Shown here one piece after another: positions 44,259-52,626 of a DNA stretch of 64,000 nt. Both the position numbers and the translations under genes were made by a program. Within the stretch, counting starts at the first letter, position 1, and every line of letters begins with the position of its first letter. A model generated the notes under the pieces. That model did not search any database. It saw nothing but the letters and a program-made list of their open reading frames with translations, and was not told the DNA's origin. This DNA is from Dendronalium phyllosphericum CENA369 (GTDB taxonomy: Bacteria; Cyanobacteriota; Cyanobacteriia; Cyanobacteriales; Nostocaceae), in assembly GCF_016056275.1 (NCBI RefSeq), contig NZ_JAECZA010000001.1, forward strand, positions 62,934 to 126,933, in the 5' to 3' direction.

Positions 44259-45494
44259 CTAATTAATTATATGAGTTATCATTAAGCGAATAGGTCGAAT
44301 TAAATAGTAGAAAAATGATAAGAAACTAGGCAAACTTACAAAACTACGGTCTGCAATTGTGGGGATAATTATATGTTCATAGCAATAATAAATCCTGTCT
44401 AAAGTATGTTCTATTAACTTTAGATGAAATAATGCTATTTTCAACTGGTTACTCGAAAAAGAGTCTGCTTTTGGACAATAAAATAGTATAATAATCTGAG
44501 AACAAAGGGATTTAACTACTAAATCAACTGCTATTTCTTTTAGGATATTTTCAGGAAGCTCTGCATCCAAAAGCTCATGAGCTAGTGAAAGTCCAAGTAA
44601 CAGCATTCGTCTCATCCGTAGCTTGGTAGTACGCTGCCAAAGCTTTTCCCAATTTACCTCTGGATGGGCACGAATTGCTTCGGCTAGATCGCAAATCCGA
44701 TTCAGCGATCGCCAACAATCTTTACCACCTTGCGAACAGAGAACTATAATCAAATTCTCTGGGGAAAAGCTGAGTATTTGTTTGTCTGCAAAAGAAATAA
44801 TTTTTGTATCTTCCCAGATCCAGTCTGTATTATAGGTAAATGAAAATTGCTTTGATAAAATGCCTTGGTGAACGTCTAAAGTAATCTGCTCTTTAGGATT
44901 ATTTAAATGTAGTTCCCAATGAGAACGCAGATATGCATTCTGTTCTTGAACTGTGAGAGATTTCAGATAAACTGCTTCTTTTTCACTACTATCAGCATAT
45001 GGTTCAAATCCTTGAGCCATCAAAACTTCTTTGGTCTTGATAAAATCTTTTTTGTGAACTAAAAGATCCAAATCGCCGAAAGTTCGACGCGCTATATCTC
45101 CGTAAATTGCAGCAGCCAACACAGGCCCTTTAAAGGGAATTACAGGAATTGCATTCTCTGCAAAAATATTGAGAATTTTGACCAGTTTACTTGACTTGAA
45201 AAGGCTGCGTTGAGCATTAGCAAAATAATAGCGCTGCAAATAAGCTAGTATATCTTTTGGCACAAATTGCGAATAAGTATTGTTGAGAGTCAAAAATAGT
45301 AGTGGTAATACTCGATGCCAATAGGCAATTTCTAGTAGATATTTCCAATCAATATCTTCTTTTAGGAGTATTTTGATTTTCTCACTATTTTTCTCATCTA
45401 TAAAAGTGCGCGTACAACAAAGTAATAACTTAATTTCCGGACGAATATTTGTATTTTGCTGCTCTATTGTTTTTTCTAATAATACTTTATTCAT
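44259..45494 (-). CDS. nucleotidyltransferase-fold protein of the lasso cluster (NTP_transf_5 type)
   Basis: A 411-residue soluble protein of the 'uncharacterised nucleotidyltransferase' family PF14907. The nucleotidyltransferase signature is IPFKGPVLAAAIYGD (about 119-133) followed by RRTFGDLDLLV with metal-binding Asp141 and Asp143. The rest is helical, with WELHL, LDVHQG and LCSQGGKDCWRSLNRICDLAE blocks. Such proteins recur in lasso-peptide gene clusters next to HPr-kinase-like proteins and are thought to modify the peptide, but their reaction is not settled. It is the last gene of the cluster, 99 bp after the exporter gene. Confidence 0.8.
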   Translation of the reverse strand: MNKVLLEKTIEQQNTNIRPEIKLLLCCTRTFIDEKNSEKIKILLKEDIDWKYLLEIAYWHRVLPLLFLTLNNTYSQFVPKDILAYLQRYYFANAQRSLFKSSKLVKILNIFAENAIPVIPFKGPVLAAAIYGDIARRTFGDLDLLVHKKDFIKTKEVLMAQGFEPYADSSEKEAVYLKSLTVQEQNAYLRSHWELHLNNPKEQITLDVHQGILSKQFSFTYNTDWIWEDTKIISFADKQILSFSPENLIIVLCSQGGKDCWRSLNRICDLAEAIRAHPEVNWEKLWQRTTKLRMRRMLLLGLSLAHELLDAELPENILKEIAVDLVVKSLCSQIIILFYCPKADSFSSNQLKIALFHLKLIEHTLDRIYYCYEHIIIPTIADRSFVSLPSFLSFFYYLIRPIRLMITHIIN

Positions 45495-45593
45495 AGATAA
45501 TACTTACTTGTTTGATGATTTTGTACAAACGATCGCATATTTTTAATTAAGTGAGTTGATTTAGAAAAAATAATTACTTGATTGAGTAAATTA

Positions 45594-47432
45594 CTAAATT
45601 AGGCTATTTTCAATTTTGGTTGACGAACCAGCTTCCATTTGATCTCGCCAAGACTGTGCGTAAAGACCGTTTAAATTCAACAATTCGTTATGGCTACCAG
45701 ATTCTACAATCTGGCCAGCACGCATCACGTGAATAATGTCTGCCTGCATCGCTAAGGTAAAGCGATGAGTAATTACAATTGCAGTGCGATCGCTTGCTAA
45801 ACTACGGAATCTCTCCAGCCAATCATTTTCAGCCCAAGGGTCCATAGCACTAGTTGGTTCATCCAAAATAATAATTTGGGCGCGTCGAAAAAATGCCCGT
45901 GCTAGGGCTAGGCGCTGCCATTGTCCGCCACTCAAATCAGTTCCATCTGGAAACAACTTGCCTAACATCGTGTTATATCCTAAAGGCAAGCGTAAAATCT
46001 TCTCATGGATACCTGATGCTTGAGCTGCTGCTTCAATTTCTGCCTGATTTGATGCTGCTGACACATCACCCAAAGCAATATTTTGACCAGCCGTTGTATA
46101 GTACGAGGTTGGAGATTGAAACAAAACGGTAATTAATCGGCGGAGTTCTTTTACAGAAAAGTCACGTAAATCTACCCCATCGAGTTCAATACTTCCGGAA
46201 TCAGGGTCATAAAAGCGGCACAAAAGCTTAATTAGCGTGCTTTTTCCAGCACCGTTATCGCCAACGATCGCCACAATTTTACCAGATGGAATTGTGAGAT
46301 TAAAATTCTCTAATACAGCTTCTTCATTACTAGGGTAGCTAAATGTAACCTGCCGAAAACAAATTGCTTGTTTGGGTTTTAAAGGCACTGGTACAGGGTT
46401 AGGCGGATCGACAATTTTGGGCTGAATCTTTAAAAAATCAAACAAATTACCGATAAACAAGCTATTGCGATAAATTTGTCCCAGATTACCTAAAATATCT
46501 TTAACAATTCCTTGCCCTTGACGAAATGCTTGAAAAAAGAGGGCTAAATCTCCTAAAGTTAAAATCCCTAATAATACTTGTCGCCCCATCCAAACTAAGG
46601 CGATACCAGAGATAGTTAACGCAATTATCGCCGCAACGAAGCGACCTATAGTTTGATCTCGCAGGAGTTTTAGCTGTTCGTGTCTGAGTCGGCGACGCAG
46701 ATTTCTGTAAGATGACCGGAAGTGATTGGCAGAGTCAAACAACCTGATTTCTGCTGCCATAGCACTGTTTGTCAGTAGATAGTCGTAGTACATCAGCCAT
46801 CTGCGATCGGTTGTGGTTCTTTGCGACCATTGATACTGAACTTTGTTTAAGTAAATCAGCACATAAAATGCCGGAAAGGCGCTGATAACAAGAATGGTGG
46901 GTAGCCATAAACCATAAGGAAGCAAAACCGCAGCCATCGCCAACAAAGTAACGCCGTTCTGCAATAGACCGCCAGTACTTTCTAGTAAAGCAAGCGATCG
47001 CCCACTTGCTCCTTCCCTAGCTCTATTTAATTTGTCGTTATACTCAGAGTATTCATAAAATCCATAATCTACAGCAACCGACTGTTTTTGAATCAAATTA
47101 GTGATATAGTCGCCTACCAATTCTGATTGAGCTGTGCGAATCCATTCAGCCGCACTACTCAACAACTCCCCCACGAGCATAATGCCCGCTATTAAACCTA
47201 CTGGTAAAAGAATTTTCTGGATACTGGCCGTAGAGATACCAGAACCAGTGACATGCACCAAAGCATTCACCGCCCAGGGAGTGAGAGAAATAGAAGCTGC
47301 GGGAAGCAATCCTTGGACAAACAGCAAAACCATCCAGACTAATGTCCAATACCTAGATGCACTCCACACCAAGCTGAGAGTTCTAAGCAAATGGGAAAAT
47401 ATGATGTTGGCGCTGCGAAGTTTGCTAATCAA
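45594..47432 (-). CDS. ABC exporter (fused permease-ATPase), lasso-peptide D protein
   Basis: A 612-residue half-transporter. The N-terminal membrane domain has about six helices (two near residues 29-55 and 74-90). The ATPase domain has Walker A IVGDNGAGKST (about 388-398), signature LSGGQWQRLALARAF (about 497-511) and Walker B IIILDEPTSAMD. There is no N-terminal C39 peptidase domain, as expected for lasso-type D exporters, where B2 removes the leader. Its job would be export of, and immunity to, the mature peptide. It lies between the kinase and nucleotidyltransferase genes. Confidence 0.87.
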   Translation of the reverse strand: MISKLRSANIIFSHLLRTLSLVWSASRYWTLVWMVLLFVQGLLPAASISLTPWAVNALVHVTGSGISTASIQKILLPVGLIAGIMLVGELLSSAAEWIRTAQSELVGDYITNLIQKQSVAVDYGFYEYSEYNDKLNRAREGASGRSLALLESTGGLLQNGVTLLAMAAVLLPYGLWLPTILVISAFPAFYVLIYLNKVQYQWSQRTTTDRRWLMYYDYLLTNSAMAAEIRLFDSANHFRSSYRNLRRRLRHEQLKLLRDQTIGRFVAAIIALTISGIALVWMGRQVLLGILTLGDLALFFQAFRQGQGIVKDILGNLGQIYRNSLFIGNLFDFLKIQPKIVDPPNPVPVPLKPKQAICFRQVTFSYPSNEEAVLENFNLTIPSGKIVAIVGDNGAGKSTLIKLLCRFYDPDSGSIELDGVDLRDFSVKELRRLITVLFQSPTSYYTTAGQNIALGDVSAASNQAEIEAAAQASGIHEKILRLPLGYNTMLGKLFPDGTDLSGGQWQRLALARAFFRRAQIIILDEPTSAMDPWAENDWLERFRSLASDRTAIVITHRFTLAMQADIIHVMRAGQIVESGSHNELLNLNGLYAQSWRDQMEAGSSTKIENSLI

Positions 47433-47550
47433 GATATCAAAACCCTATAAATTCTCGAAGCAATTACAAAGAACTAAAAATATAGCCGTAGTTATCCTGG
47501 TCAGGACAGTGTTGATTGCTCAAAACTCAAAAGCAACTGGGTTTATACTT

Positions 47551-47590
47551 AGCACTCAGCACTCAGCACTCAGCACTCAGCACTCAGCAC
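47551..47590. repeat. heptanucleotide tandem repeat (STRR), unit AGCACTC
   Basis: Nearly six uninterrupted copies of AGCACTC. The repeat extends over the stop codon of the kinase-like gene (47584-47586), so the repeat supplies that gene's end. Confidence 0.9.
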
Positions 47591-48483
47591 TTCGCTGTAG
47601 CAGTCAGAGTATCGGCGCTGTCTGCCAAGTCATGCTCAACAAGCTTCACTAGTTCGGGTAAGTCTGCTAGAGCAGGTTTGCGAGTGAAGCGACGGAAGCT
47701 AACGTTTTTTACAAGCTCAGTACAAAGACGCAGATGAGAAGCAACAAATTCTGGTTCTGTCACTGCCATCATGGCACGGGTGTGACGCACCAGTTCTACG
47801 AAGGCATCTTGGGGTTGCAAACTGGTAATTTCGTGATTAGTGCCCTTGGAAAGTACATAAATCCGGTGTAACGGTAGGGGATTTTGTTGGAAACCTCGAC
47901 GAGGAAATTTATAGGCTAGCTTAAATGAATTTTGAGTAACCGGAGATAAACTGTCGGTATTGTGTCCTAGAGAAGCTAATGCTTCCGGCCAAAGCTTAAA
48001 TTGAGGGTAGGCAGGAAAAACTGTTAGACGACCTGCGGTGATTTCCACAGGCATGACATCATCTGTTAAAGTATCATAACCCTGAGTGTGGAATGCCGCT
48101 GCTAAAGTTGATTTACCCCATCCAGAACCACCCATAAATGCTACTGCTTTGTTGTTGATATCAACACAACTAGCATGAAGAACCAGTAGTCCTCGTTGCC
48201 GCAGTAATACGCACAATATAGGCCCTAAAACTAGGGTGCGGAGTAAAGCTTCTTCCACCCCAGGCAGAGTATCAACAATCACCTCATTTCCTTTGGATAT
48301 GACAAATTTACCAACTCCTGGTAAATCTCCCAAGAAATTGCTACCGCGATCGAATTCCGCCCCAGTGACATCGCCGACTTTACCAAACCGTACAATTACA
48401 TCTGGATTGCCCTCGCTCTCAATCAGTTCGGGCAAAAGTAGTTCAGAAGCAATGTATAAATTGTAGGCTTGATAAACTTTCAT
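47584..48483 (-). CDS. HPr-kinase-like tailoring kinase of the lasso cluster
   Basis: A 299-residue protein related to the C-terminal kinase domain of HprK. The P-loop AFMGGSGWGKSTLAAAF spans residues 115-131 with GWGKST, preceded by LVLHASCVDIN. Asp141/Asp142 in LTDDVMPVE are candidate catalytic or metal residues, followed by FPAYPQFKLWPEAL. In paeninodin-type lasso clusters a kinase of this kind phosphorylates the precursor. The C terminus (TATAKC) ends inside an STRR repeat and may be altered by it. It is 342 bp downstream of the precursor gene, separated by a hairpin. Confidence 0.82.
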   Translation of the reverse strand: MKVYQAYNLYIASELLLPELIESEGNPDVIVRFGKVGDVTGAEFDRGSNFLGDLPGVGKFVISKGNEVIVDTLPGVEEALLRTLVLGPILCVLLRQRGLLVLHASCVDINNKAVAFMGGSGWGKSTLAAAFHTQGYDTLTDDVMPVEITAGRLTVFPAYPQFKLWPEALASLGHNTDSLSPVTQNSFKLAYKFPRRGFQQNPLPLHRIYVLSKGTNHEITSLQPQDAFVELVRHTRAMMAVTEPEFVASHLRLCTELVKNVSFRRFTRKPALADLPELVKLVEHDLADSADTLTATAKC

Positions 48484-48825
48484 ATTTGGTTATATGCGAA
48501 CTATTACTATCTTCTCAAGAACAGTTTATTAGTACAGCATTTCATAAAATCGTAGTGAATTAACTAGTCCATTAATAATGGCTATGATTCAGTAACATCA
48601 CGACTTTTCTGTACTTAGGATTCTGGCAATTAAAATCAATATTTAAAACTCAAATTTCACAAAAAATACATTTATTCAGATGAAATGCCACGGGGATGCG
48701 CCATAATTTTTGGTCAAATCCCTGCGGCAATCTATCTAAATAGTTTTTACAAATCCCATCCGAAGTTTGCAGGGAGAAGTAGTAGAACTATTTCTCCTGC
48801 AATTTTCCTATTTGATGGATAGCCT
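48484..48825. other. spacer between precursor gene and kinase gene
   Basis: About 340 bp with no gene. It contains the hairpin at 48767-48802 and otherwise AT-rich sequence. A separate promoter for the downstream kinase-exporter-nucleotidyltransferase genes may lie here. Confidence 0.4.
48767..48802 (-). terminator. stable hairpin just after the lasso precursor gene
   Basis: On the minus strand TTGCAGGAGAA pairs with TTCTCCCTGCAA (one bulged C) around a 13-base loop, 23 bp after the precursor stop codon. No T run follows, so it fits partial termination or protection of the precursor mRNA better than full termination. Confidence 0.6.
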
Positions 48826-49008
48826 TTATTGGTGGAGGTCTACGGAACCATCACCAGTGATTGGGCTGTTAGTAGCGGGGTTGCTTGCGGGAGAGGAACT
48901 GCCGGGAAAGAACAAGAAATCGTCCTTATCGGATTTGCCTAGCAGTTGGGTAATCTCCGCAACGTTGCCGTGAGTTGTTAAAGTGGGTGTGCTGTACTGT
49001 TTTTTCAT
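48826..49008 (-). CDS. lasso-peptide-type RiPP precursor (A protein)
   Basis: A 60-residue peptide with a strong ribosome site (GAGGAG 8 bases before ATG 49008). The leader, MKKQYSTPTLTTHGNVAEIT, has the Y-x-x-P-x-L motif (Tyr5, Pro8, Leu10) and Gly14 recognised by B1 RRE proteins, and Thr20. If cleavage follows the usual rule of Thr at position -2, the core starts at Leu22: LLGKSDKDDFLFFPG then a Ser/Pro/Asn-rich tail ending GSVDLHQ. Asp29 and Asp30 would then be core positions 8 and 9, the normal ring-closing positions. It lies between the cyclase gene and the kinase gene. The exact core and its end are not certain. Confidence 0.85.
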   Translation of the reverse strand: MKKQYSTPTLTTHGNVAEITQLLGKSDKDDFLFFPGSSSPASNPATNSPITGDGSVDLHQ

Positions 49009-49065
49009 GATTGCATCTCCTCGTTTTGAGTTTGATTTGTAATTTAGGGTAATAACCCTTAATAC

Positions 49066-49104
49066 TTGGACTTACAGCGTGCAAATAAAGTCACAACCTG
49101 CCAA
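49066..49104 (-). repeat. partial duplication of the cyclase gene 3' end
   Basis: TTGGACTTACAGC...AAAGTCACAACCTGCCAA repeats, with about 21 bases deleted and a few changes, the sequence at 49108-49168 that encodes WQAVTLALWLDHKQVML and the stop of the cyclase. The copy reads WQVVTLFARCKS in the same direction. Confidence 0.7.
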
Positions 49105-49113
49105 GAATTGGAC

Positions 49114-51129
49114 TTACAGCATCACTTGCTTGTGGTCAAGCCACAAAGCTAAAGTAACAGCCTGCCAAACTACCGTACTGTCATCATTGCTAGCTTTGTC
49201 ATCGGCTGATATCAACCGCTGATAAGCTGTTCGTAAGAAATCTACATTTATATACTTTTCGATACTTTCTAATTTATTGCACATCACTTCATCTAGAATC
49301 TGGCGATCGCGATGCACTAGACCATGCAGAAAATTCGGTGTTAAATTTGTTTTTCCCCCTCGCCATTGAATTGTTTCTGGTAAAATGCCGTCTAAGGCAC
49401 GACGCATTACCATCCGACCCCATCCTTGGCATAACTTCTGCTCAGAAGGTAACGCTAGACAAAATTCAATTAGTCGCTTGTCCATAAATGGATGACGAGC
49501 TTCTAAGGAAAACATCGCTGCATATTGATCCATCTGCTCTAAGGTGTAAACCAGTATTCCTTGTGTGAGACTACGCCAATGTTCTTCCCGAAGGGTGAGC
49601 GGCGATTGGGTGGAGTTATCTAGTGTCTGAATCCGCTCTTCTAAATGAATTTGTTCGGCAAATTGACGCTTAACTAAGGGAATTTGCGAAATCAAGGATT
49701 TCTGAGATTTTTCTTGTTTATGCCAACGTTGCAATATTTGCTGTATAAAGGGTTTGATTCCATGATGGATAATCAGTAGTTTGCGGGAAATACCAAAATA
49801 TTGGTGGATTTTCTGCACTGCTTGAGCAAATGCTATCCAGCGGAACTGTTTGGCTAAATCCCGCAGTTGTGGCAAACCATAATTTCGCAACACAGCGGTG
49901 TGTGAAACATTATGATGTGGCGATAAAGCTTTTACTTCTTGGGCAAAAGTGTTCCACTTTCCTTGGCGAGCGAGTTCGCTGAGTCTAGTCGTACCGTGGC
50001 TAACGGTGGTGTCTCCATCAAAACCATCTAAAGTAATTCGCAGTCCCAATTTTTTTGCAGCATCATTGATCGTCCAAGGATAAAAATGACTCGGCCCCAA
50101 CAAAGCTTCATCTTCATACTGGAAAATACTATTCAAGTTAGATAGCGGGCCAATCCCATCGCCACGAACATAGTGGGGAATTAATCCTCCCTGTTCGAGT
50201 ACCGCATTGATATACGCACGCTCGTCACATTCAGGAATTTTGTCAAAAATACTTGAAATGGTATGTAGCTGAGTTTTTCCTTCTTGAGTAAGTAAATTCC
50301 GGGCTACACAAGTAATAGCAGAAGAGTCTAATCCACCGCTTAAGTGAGCTGCGATCGCAAAGGCACTACGCAAGCGACAGCGTACTGCTTCTGTAAATAT
50401 TTTCCGAAATTCCGCTGCATAGGCTTCGTTCGATTCTAACTGTAATTCCCGCTGCTCCAGCGTCCAATACGACCAGATATTTAACCCTGACTGGTTAACA
50501 ACCATACTGTGAGCGGGAGGAAGCCGCAGGATATCTTGATATGTAGTGATGGCTTTGTCTTCCATCATCAATGCCAAGTAATCAGCAATTCTTACCTCGT
50601 TTAGTCGGCGCGGTACTTGTGGTAAACATAACAGCGCCTTAATCTCTGAAGCGAATACAAAGACTTGATTTGGTAGGTAATAGTAATAAAAAGGCTTGAC
50701 TCCAAAATGATCTCTTGCACAAAAAAGAGATTGCTGGCGTTTATCCCAAATAGCAAAGGCAAAGTCACCTAAAAGATGTTCTGGGCAAGATTCGCCCCAC
50801 TTTTCATAAGCAGCTAATATAAACTCGCTATCTGTAATCTTTTCAATTGGGCGTTCTGGCAGTTTCAATAAGGGTATCAGTTCCTCTCGATTATCAATCC
50901 GAGCATCTGCTGTAATTACAAGATTCCCTGCTTGATTCACTAGAGGTAGTTTCTCTATTAACGATTCAGGAGTTGTCCATAGCATTCGATGTCCAAAACC
51001 AACAGACTCCTCAACCCAGATATCTGCACCATCGGGGCCTCGATGTGCAAGTATATCAACCATTTTTTCTAAATATTGATAACTCACAGGCTGACTGTTG
51101 AGATTTTGAACACCCATAATGCCACTCAT
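49114..51129 (-). CDS. asparagine-synthetase-like lasso cyclase (C protein)
   Basis: A 671-residue protein starting at ATG 51129 (MSGIMGVQNL). The N-terminal glutaminase-like domain (to about 230) has AHRGPDGADIW and GDFAFAIWDKRQQSLFCARDHFGVKPFYYY, but position 2 is Ser instead of the catalytic Cys of true asparagine synthetases. The synthetase domain has the ATP pyrophosphate loop SGGLDSS (264-270). In lasso clusters this enzyme adenylates the Asp or Glu side chain and closes the macrolactam. Its ATG overlaps the B2 stop codon (ATGA), so the two are translationally coupled. The context, rather than sequence alone, separates it from AsnB. Confidence 0.88.
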   Translation of the reverse strand: MSGIMGVQNLNSQPVSYQYLEKMVDILAHRGPDGADIWVEESVGFGHRMLWTTPESLIEKLPLVNQAGNLVITADARIDNREELIPLLKLPERPIEKITDSEFILAAYEKWGESCPEHLLGDFAFAIWDKRQQSLFCARDHFGVKPFYYYYLPNQVFVFASEIKALLCLPQVPRRLNEVRIADYLALMMEDKAITTYQDILRLPPAHSMVVNQSGLNIWSYWTLEQRELQLESNEAYAAEFRKIFTEAVRCRLRSAFAIAAHLSGGLDSSAITCVARNLLTQEGKTQLHTISSIFDKIPECDERAYINAVLEQGGLIPHYVRGDGIGPLSNLNSIFQYEDEALLGPSHFYPWTINDAAKKLGLRITLDGFDGDTTVSHGTTRLSELARQGKWNTFAQEVKALSPHHNVSHTAVLRNYGLPQLRDLAKQFRWIAFAQAVQKIHQYFGISRKLLIIHHGIKPFIQQILQRWHKQEKSQKSLISQIPLVKRQFAEQIHLEERIQTLDNSTQSPLTLREEHWRSLTQGILVYTLEQMDQYAAMFSLEARHPFMDKRLIEFCLALPSEQKLCQGWGRMVMRRALDGILPETIQWRGGKTNLTPNFLHGLVHRDRQILDEVMCNKLESIEKYINVDFLRTAYQRLISADDKASNDDSTVVWQAVTLALWLDHKQVML

Positions 51130-51560
51130 AATTTCACTCCCTCCAAGGATGGCAGTGGCATATAGCGCGAAAGGTCTTGAAGATTGCCAATCACAACCCA
51201 TCCTTGGTACTCAATCCAAGCATGAGCTTCCAGTTTTCCTGTTTCTCCTTTTGTAACACCGATGCGGAGTTCGGGAGAATAGCCGTAGCGATTCATCAGT
51301 ACTTGAGTAGCCAAAGCACGCGCCAAACACTTTGCCCCAGGTACATAGCGGGTTGCTGCATTGACAGCCCAAACAATTTTGCTTATGGAGACTCGACGGT
51401 AAGTCTGCCCTTGCTGGCTAATTCTATTTAATAGTTTTAGTAAGGTGCTAAACCGTAGTAACCACAGCCCTAATCTGATTCCTGCCAATAAAATTAAGGT
51501 CTCGATTAAAAAATAGCGATCGCCTGCTCTCAAGCACAGGAAATTACGCAATCGTCTCAT
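51126..51560 (-). CDS. lasso-peptide B2 leader peptidase (transglutaminase-like)
   Basis: A 144-residue protein from ATG 51560, with GAGG 6 bases upstream; a TTG 12 bases earlier is possible. Catalytic residues of the transglutaminase-like fold are Cys78 (PGAKCLARALATQ), His113 (EAHAWIEYQG) and probably Asp129. The N-terminal 45 residues are helical and hydrophobic (FLIETLILLAGIRLGLWLLR). B2 cuts the leader from the precursor, working with B1. It overlaps the end of B1 by 17 bp and the start of the cyclase by 4 bp. Confidence 0.9.
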   Translation of the reverse strand: MRRLRNFLCLRAGDRYFLIETLILLAGIRLGLWLLRFSTLLKLLNRISQQGQTYRRVSISKIVWAVNAATRYVPGAKCLARALATQVLMNRYGYSPELRIGVTKGETGKLEAHAWIEYQGWVVIGNLQDLSRYMPLPSLEGVKL

Positions 51561-51858
51561 TTTTGACCTCAATTAGTCCAGCAGCTAGCAGGTTATTCAG
51601 TAAGGCTATCAGGTCGCGATCGCAACGTTCCGCTTCTACTTCATACTCTTCTAAAAGAATATACTTAATATCTTTAACAGCTTTTGGTTCTTGGATTAAA
51701 GTCCAAATCCTTGCTCCTATTTCATTTAATCCATGATAAATCCCAGTCTTGAGATGCAGAATGACCGCTTCGCCACCAATATCTGAGAAGATTTGCTCTT
51801 TATCTGCTACTACTACTGAAGAGTCTGAGATGTAAGTTTCTAATTCTGTAAATTTCAT
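51544..51858 (-). CDS. lasso-peptide B1 protein (PqqD-like RiPP recognition element)
   Basis: A 104-residue PqqD-family protein. The three-strand winged-helix RRE is visible in FSDIGGEAVILHLKTGIYHGLNEIGARIWTLIQEP and VEAERCDRDLIALLNNLLAAGLIEV. Free-standing RREs of this type bind the leader peptide (the YxxP motif) and hand it to B2. It is the first gene of the cluster; the promoter should lie in the roughly 700 bp upstream. Confidence 0.9.
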   Translation of the reverse strand: MKFTELETYISDSSVVVADKEQIFSDIGGEAVILHLKTGIYHGLNEIGARIWTLIQEPKAVKDIKYILLEEYEVEAERCDRDLIALLNNLLAAGLIEVKNETIA

Positions 51859-52554
51859 TTTTTCAATTTCCCACTGATTACCTATCTAAGATTTGGCATA
51901 AGTCACGCATTGTCTACAATGCTTGCCATATTTACATTTGGTAAATAGAAAAGTGATTTTATACACGAGCTTTATCATAACTTGCTAACGAATTATCAAA
52001 AGCTAAGGTATCGACCCAGTTACGATCTCAGACAAAATTTACCTCTGTAGCACGATATTTTTTATATAAAAGCTACACTTTATAGTTCTGTCATAATTTT
52101 TTCTGATTAAGATACTCAAAAATTTTTGATAAAAAGTGTTAATCATATAAACCAAGCGATTCAGTAGCATTCATTTACATAGTCTTGTATCCAATATTTT
52201 GGATAAACTAGGAAATTTACTCACTGTATTCAATTGTTATTTTACATACATGTATTCTTTTTTAAAGACAGATTCATCAAAAAAACACAAATATGTCAAA
52301 TTTTTGTAAAGTAAAATTGCACCAATGCTGTTATTAAGCATTCACTAACTGAGTGCAAACAAATATGAGGTTGTGCTGTTTATCGGTACTCTTTAGTCAG
52401 TACTTGCTTACAGTACGTGGGGTCATTTTCTTTCCAAAAACGGTAATTCAACATCTATTGGCTGAATGTATCATTATGGGGTTTTCCTGAATCTCCTCTT
52501 CAAGTACTTGACATTATCCCCAGATAGGCTGCTATATTAATGAAGGCATGACTT
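51859..52554. other. non-coding region upstream of the lasso cluster and of tRNA-Gln
   Basis: About 700 bp of AT-rich spacer between the divergent B1 gene (minus) and tRNA-Gln (plus). It must hold the cluster promoter. No gene, clear operator or strong hairpin is recognised. Confidence 0.45.
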
Positions 52555-52626
52555 TGGGGCGTAGCCAAGTGGTAAGGCAGCGGGTTTTGGTCCCGCCATC
52601 CCTAGGTTCGAATCCTAGCGCCCCAG
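52555..52626 (+). tRNA. tRNA-Gln (anticodon TTG)
   Basis: A 72-nt tRNA. Acceptor TGGGGCG pairs with CGCCCCA; anticodon stem GCGGG/CCCGC encloses TTTTGGT with anticodon TTG. The T arm is CTAGGTTCGAATCCTAG. CCA is not encoded. It borders the accessory region on the right. Confidence 0.95.

Noticed and set aside
48767-48973. 68-codon plus-strand ORF opposite the lasso precursor
   Set aside because: Antisense to the precursor gene, which has a strong ribosome site and a recognisable leader.
48826-49008. Lasso core starting at Gly36 of the precursor
   Set aside because: No Asp or Glu occurs at positions 7-9 after Gly36 for ring closure; starts at Leu22 or Gly24 fit better.
49114-51129. True asparagine synthetase (AsnB)
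   Set aside because: Lacks the N-terminal catalytic Cys and is translationally coupled to B2 in a cluster with B1 and a precursor, so a lasso cyclase is the better call.
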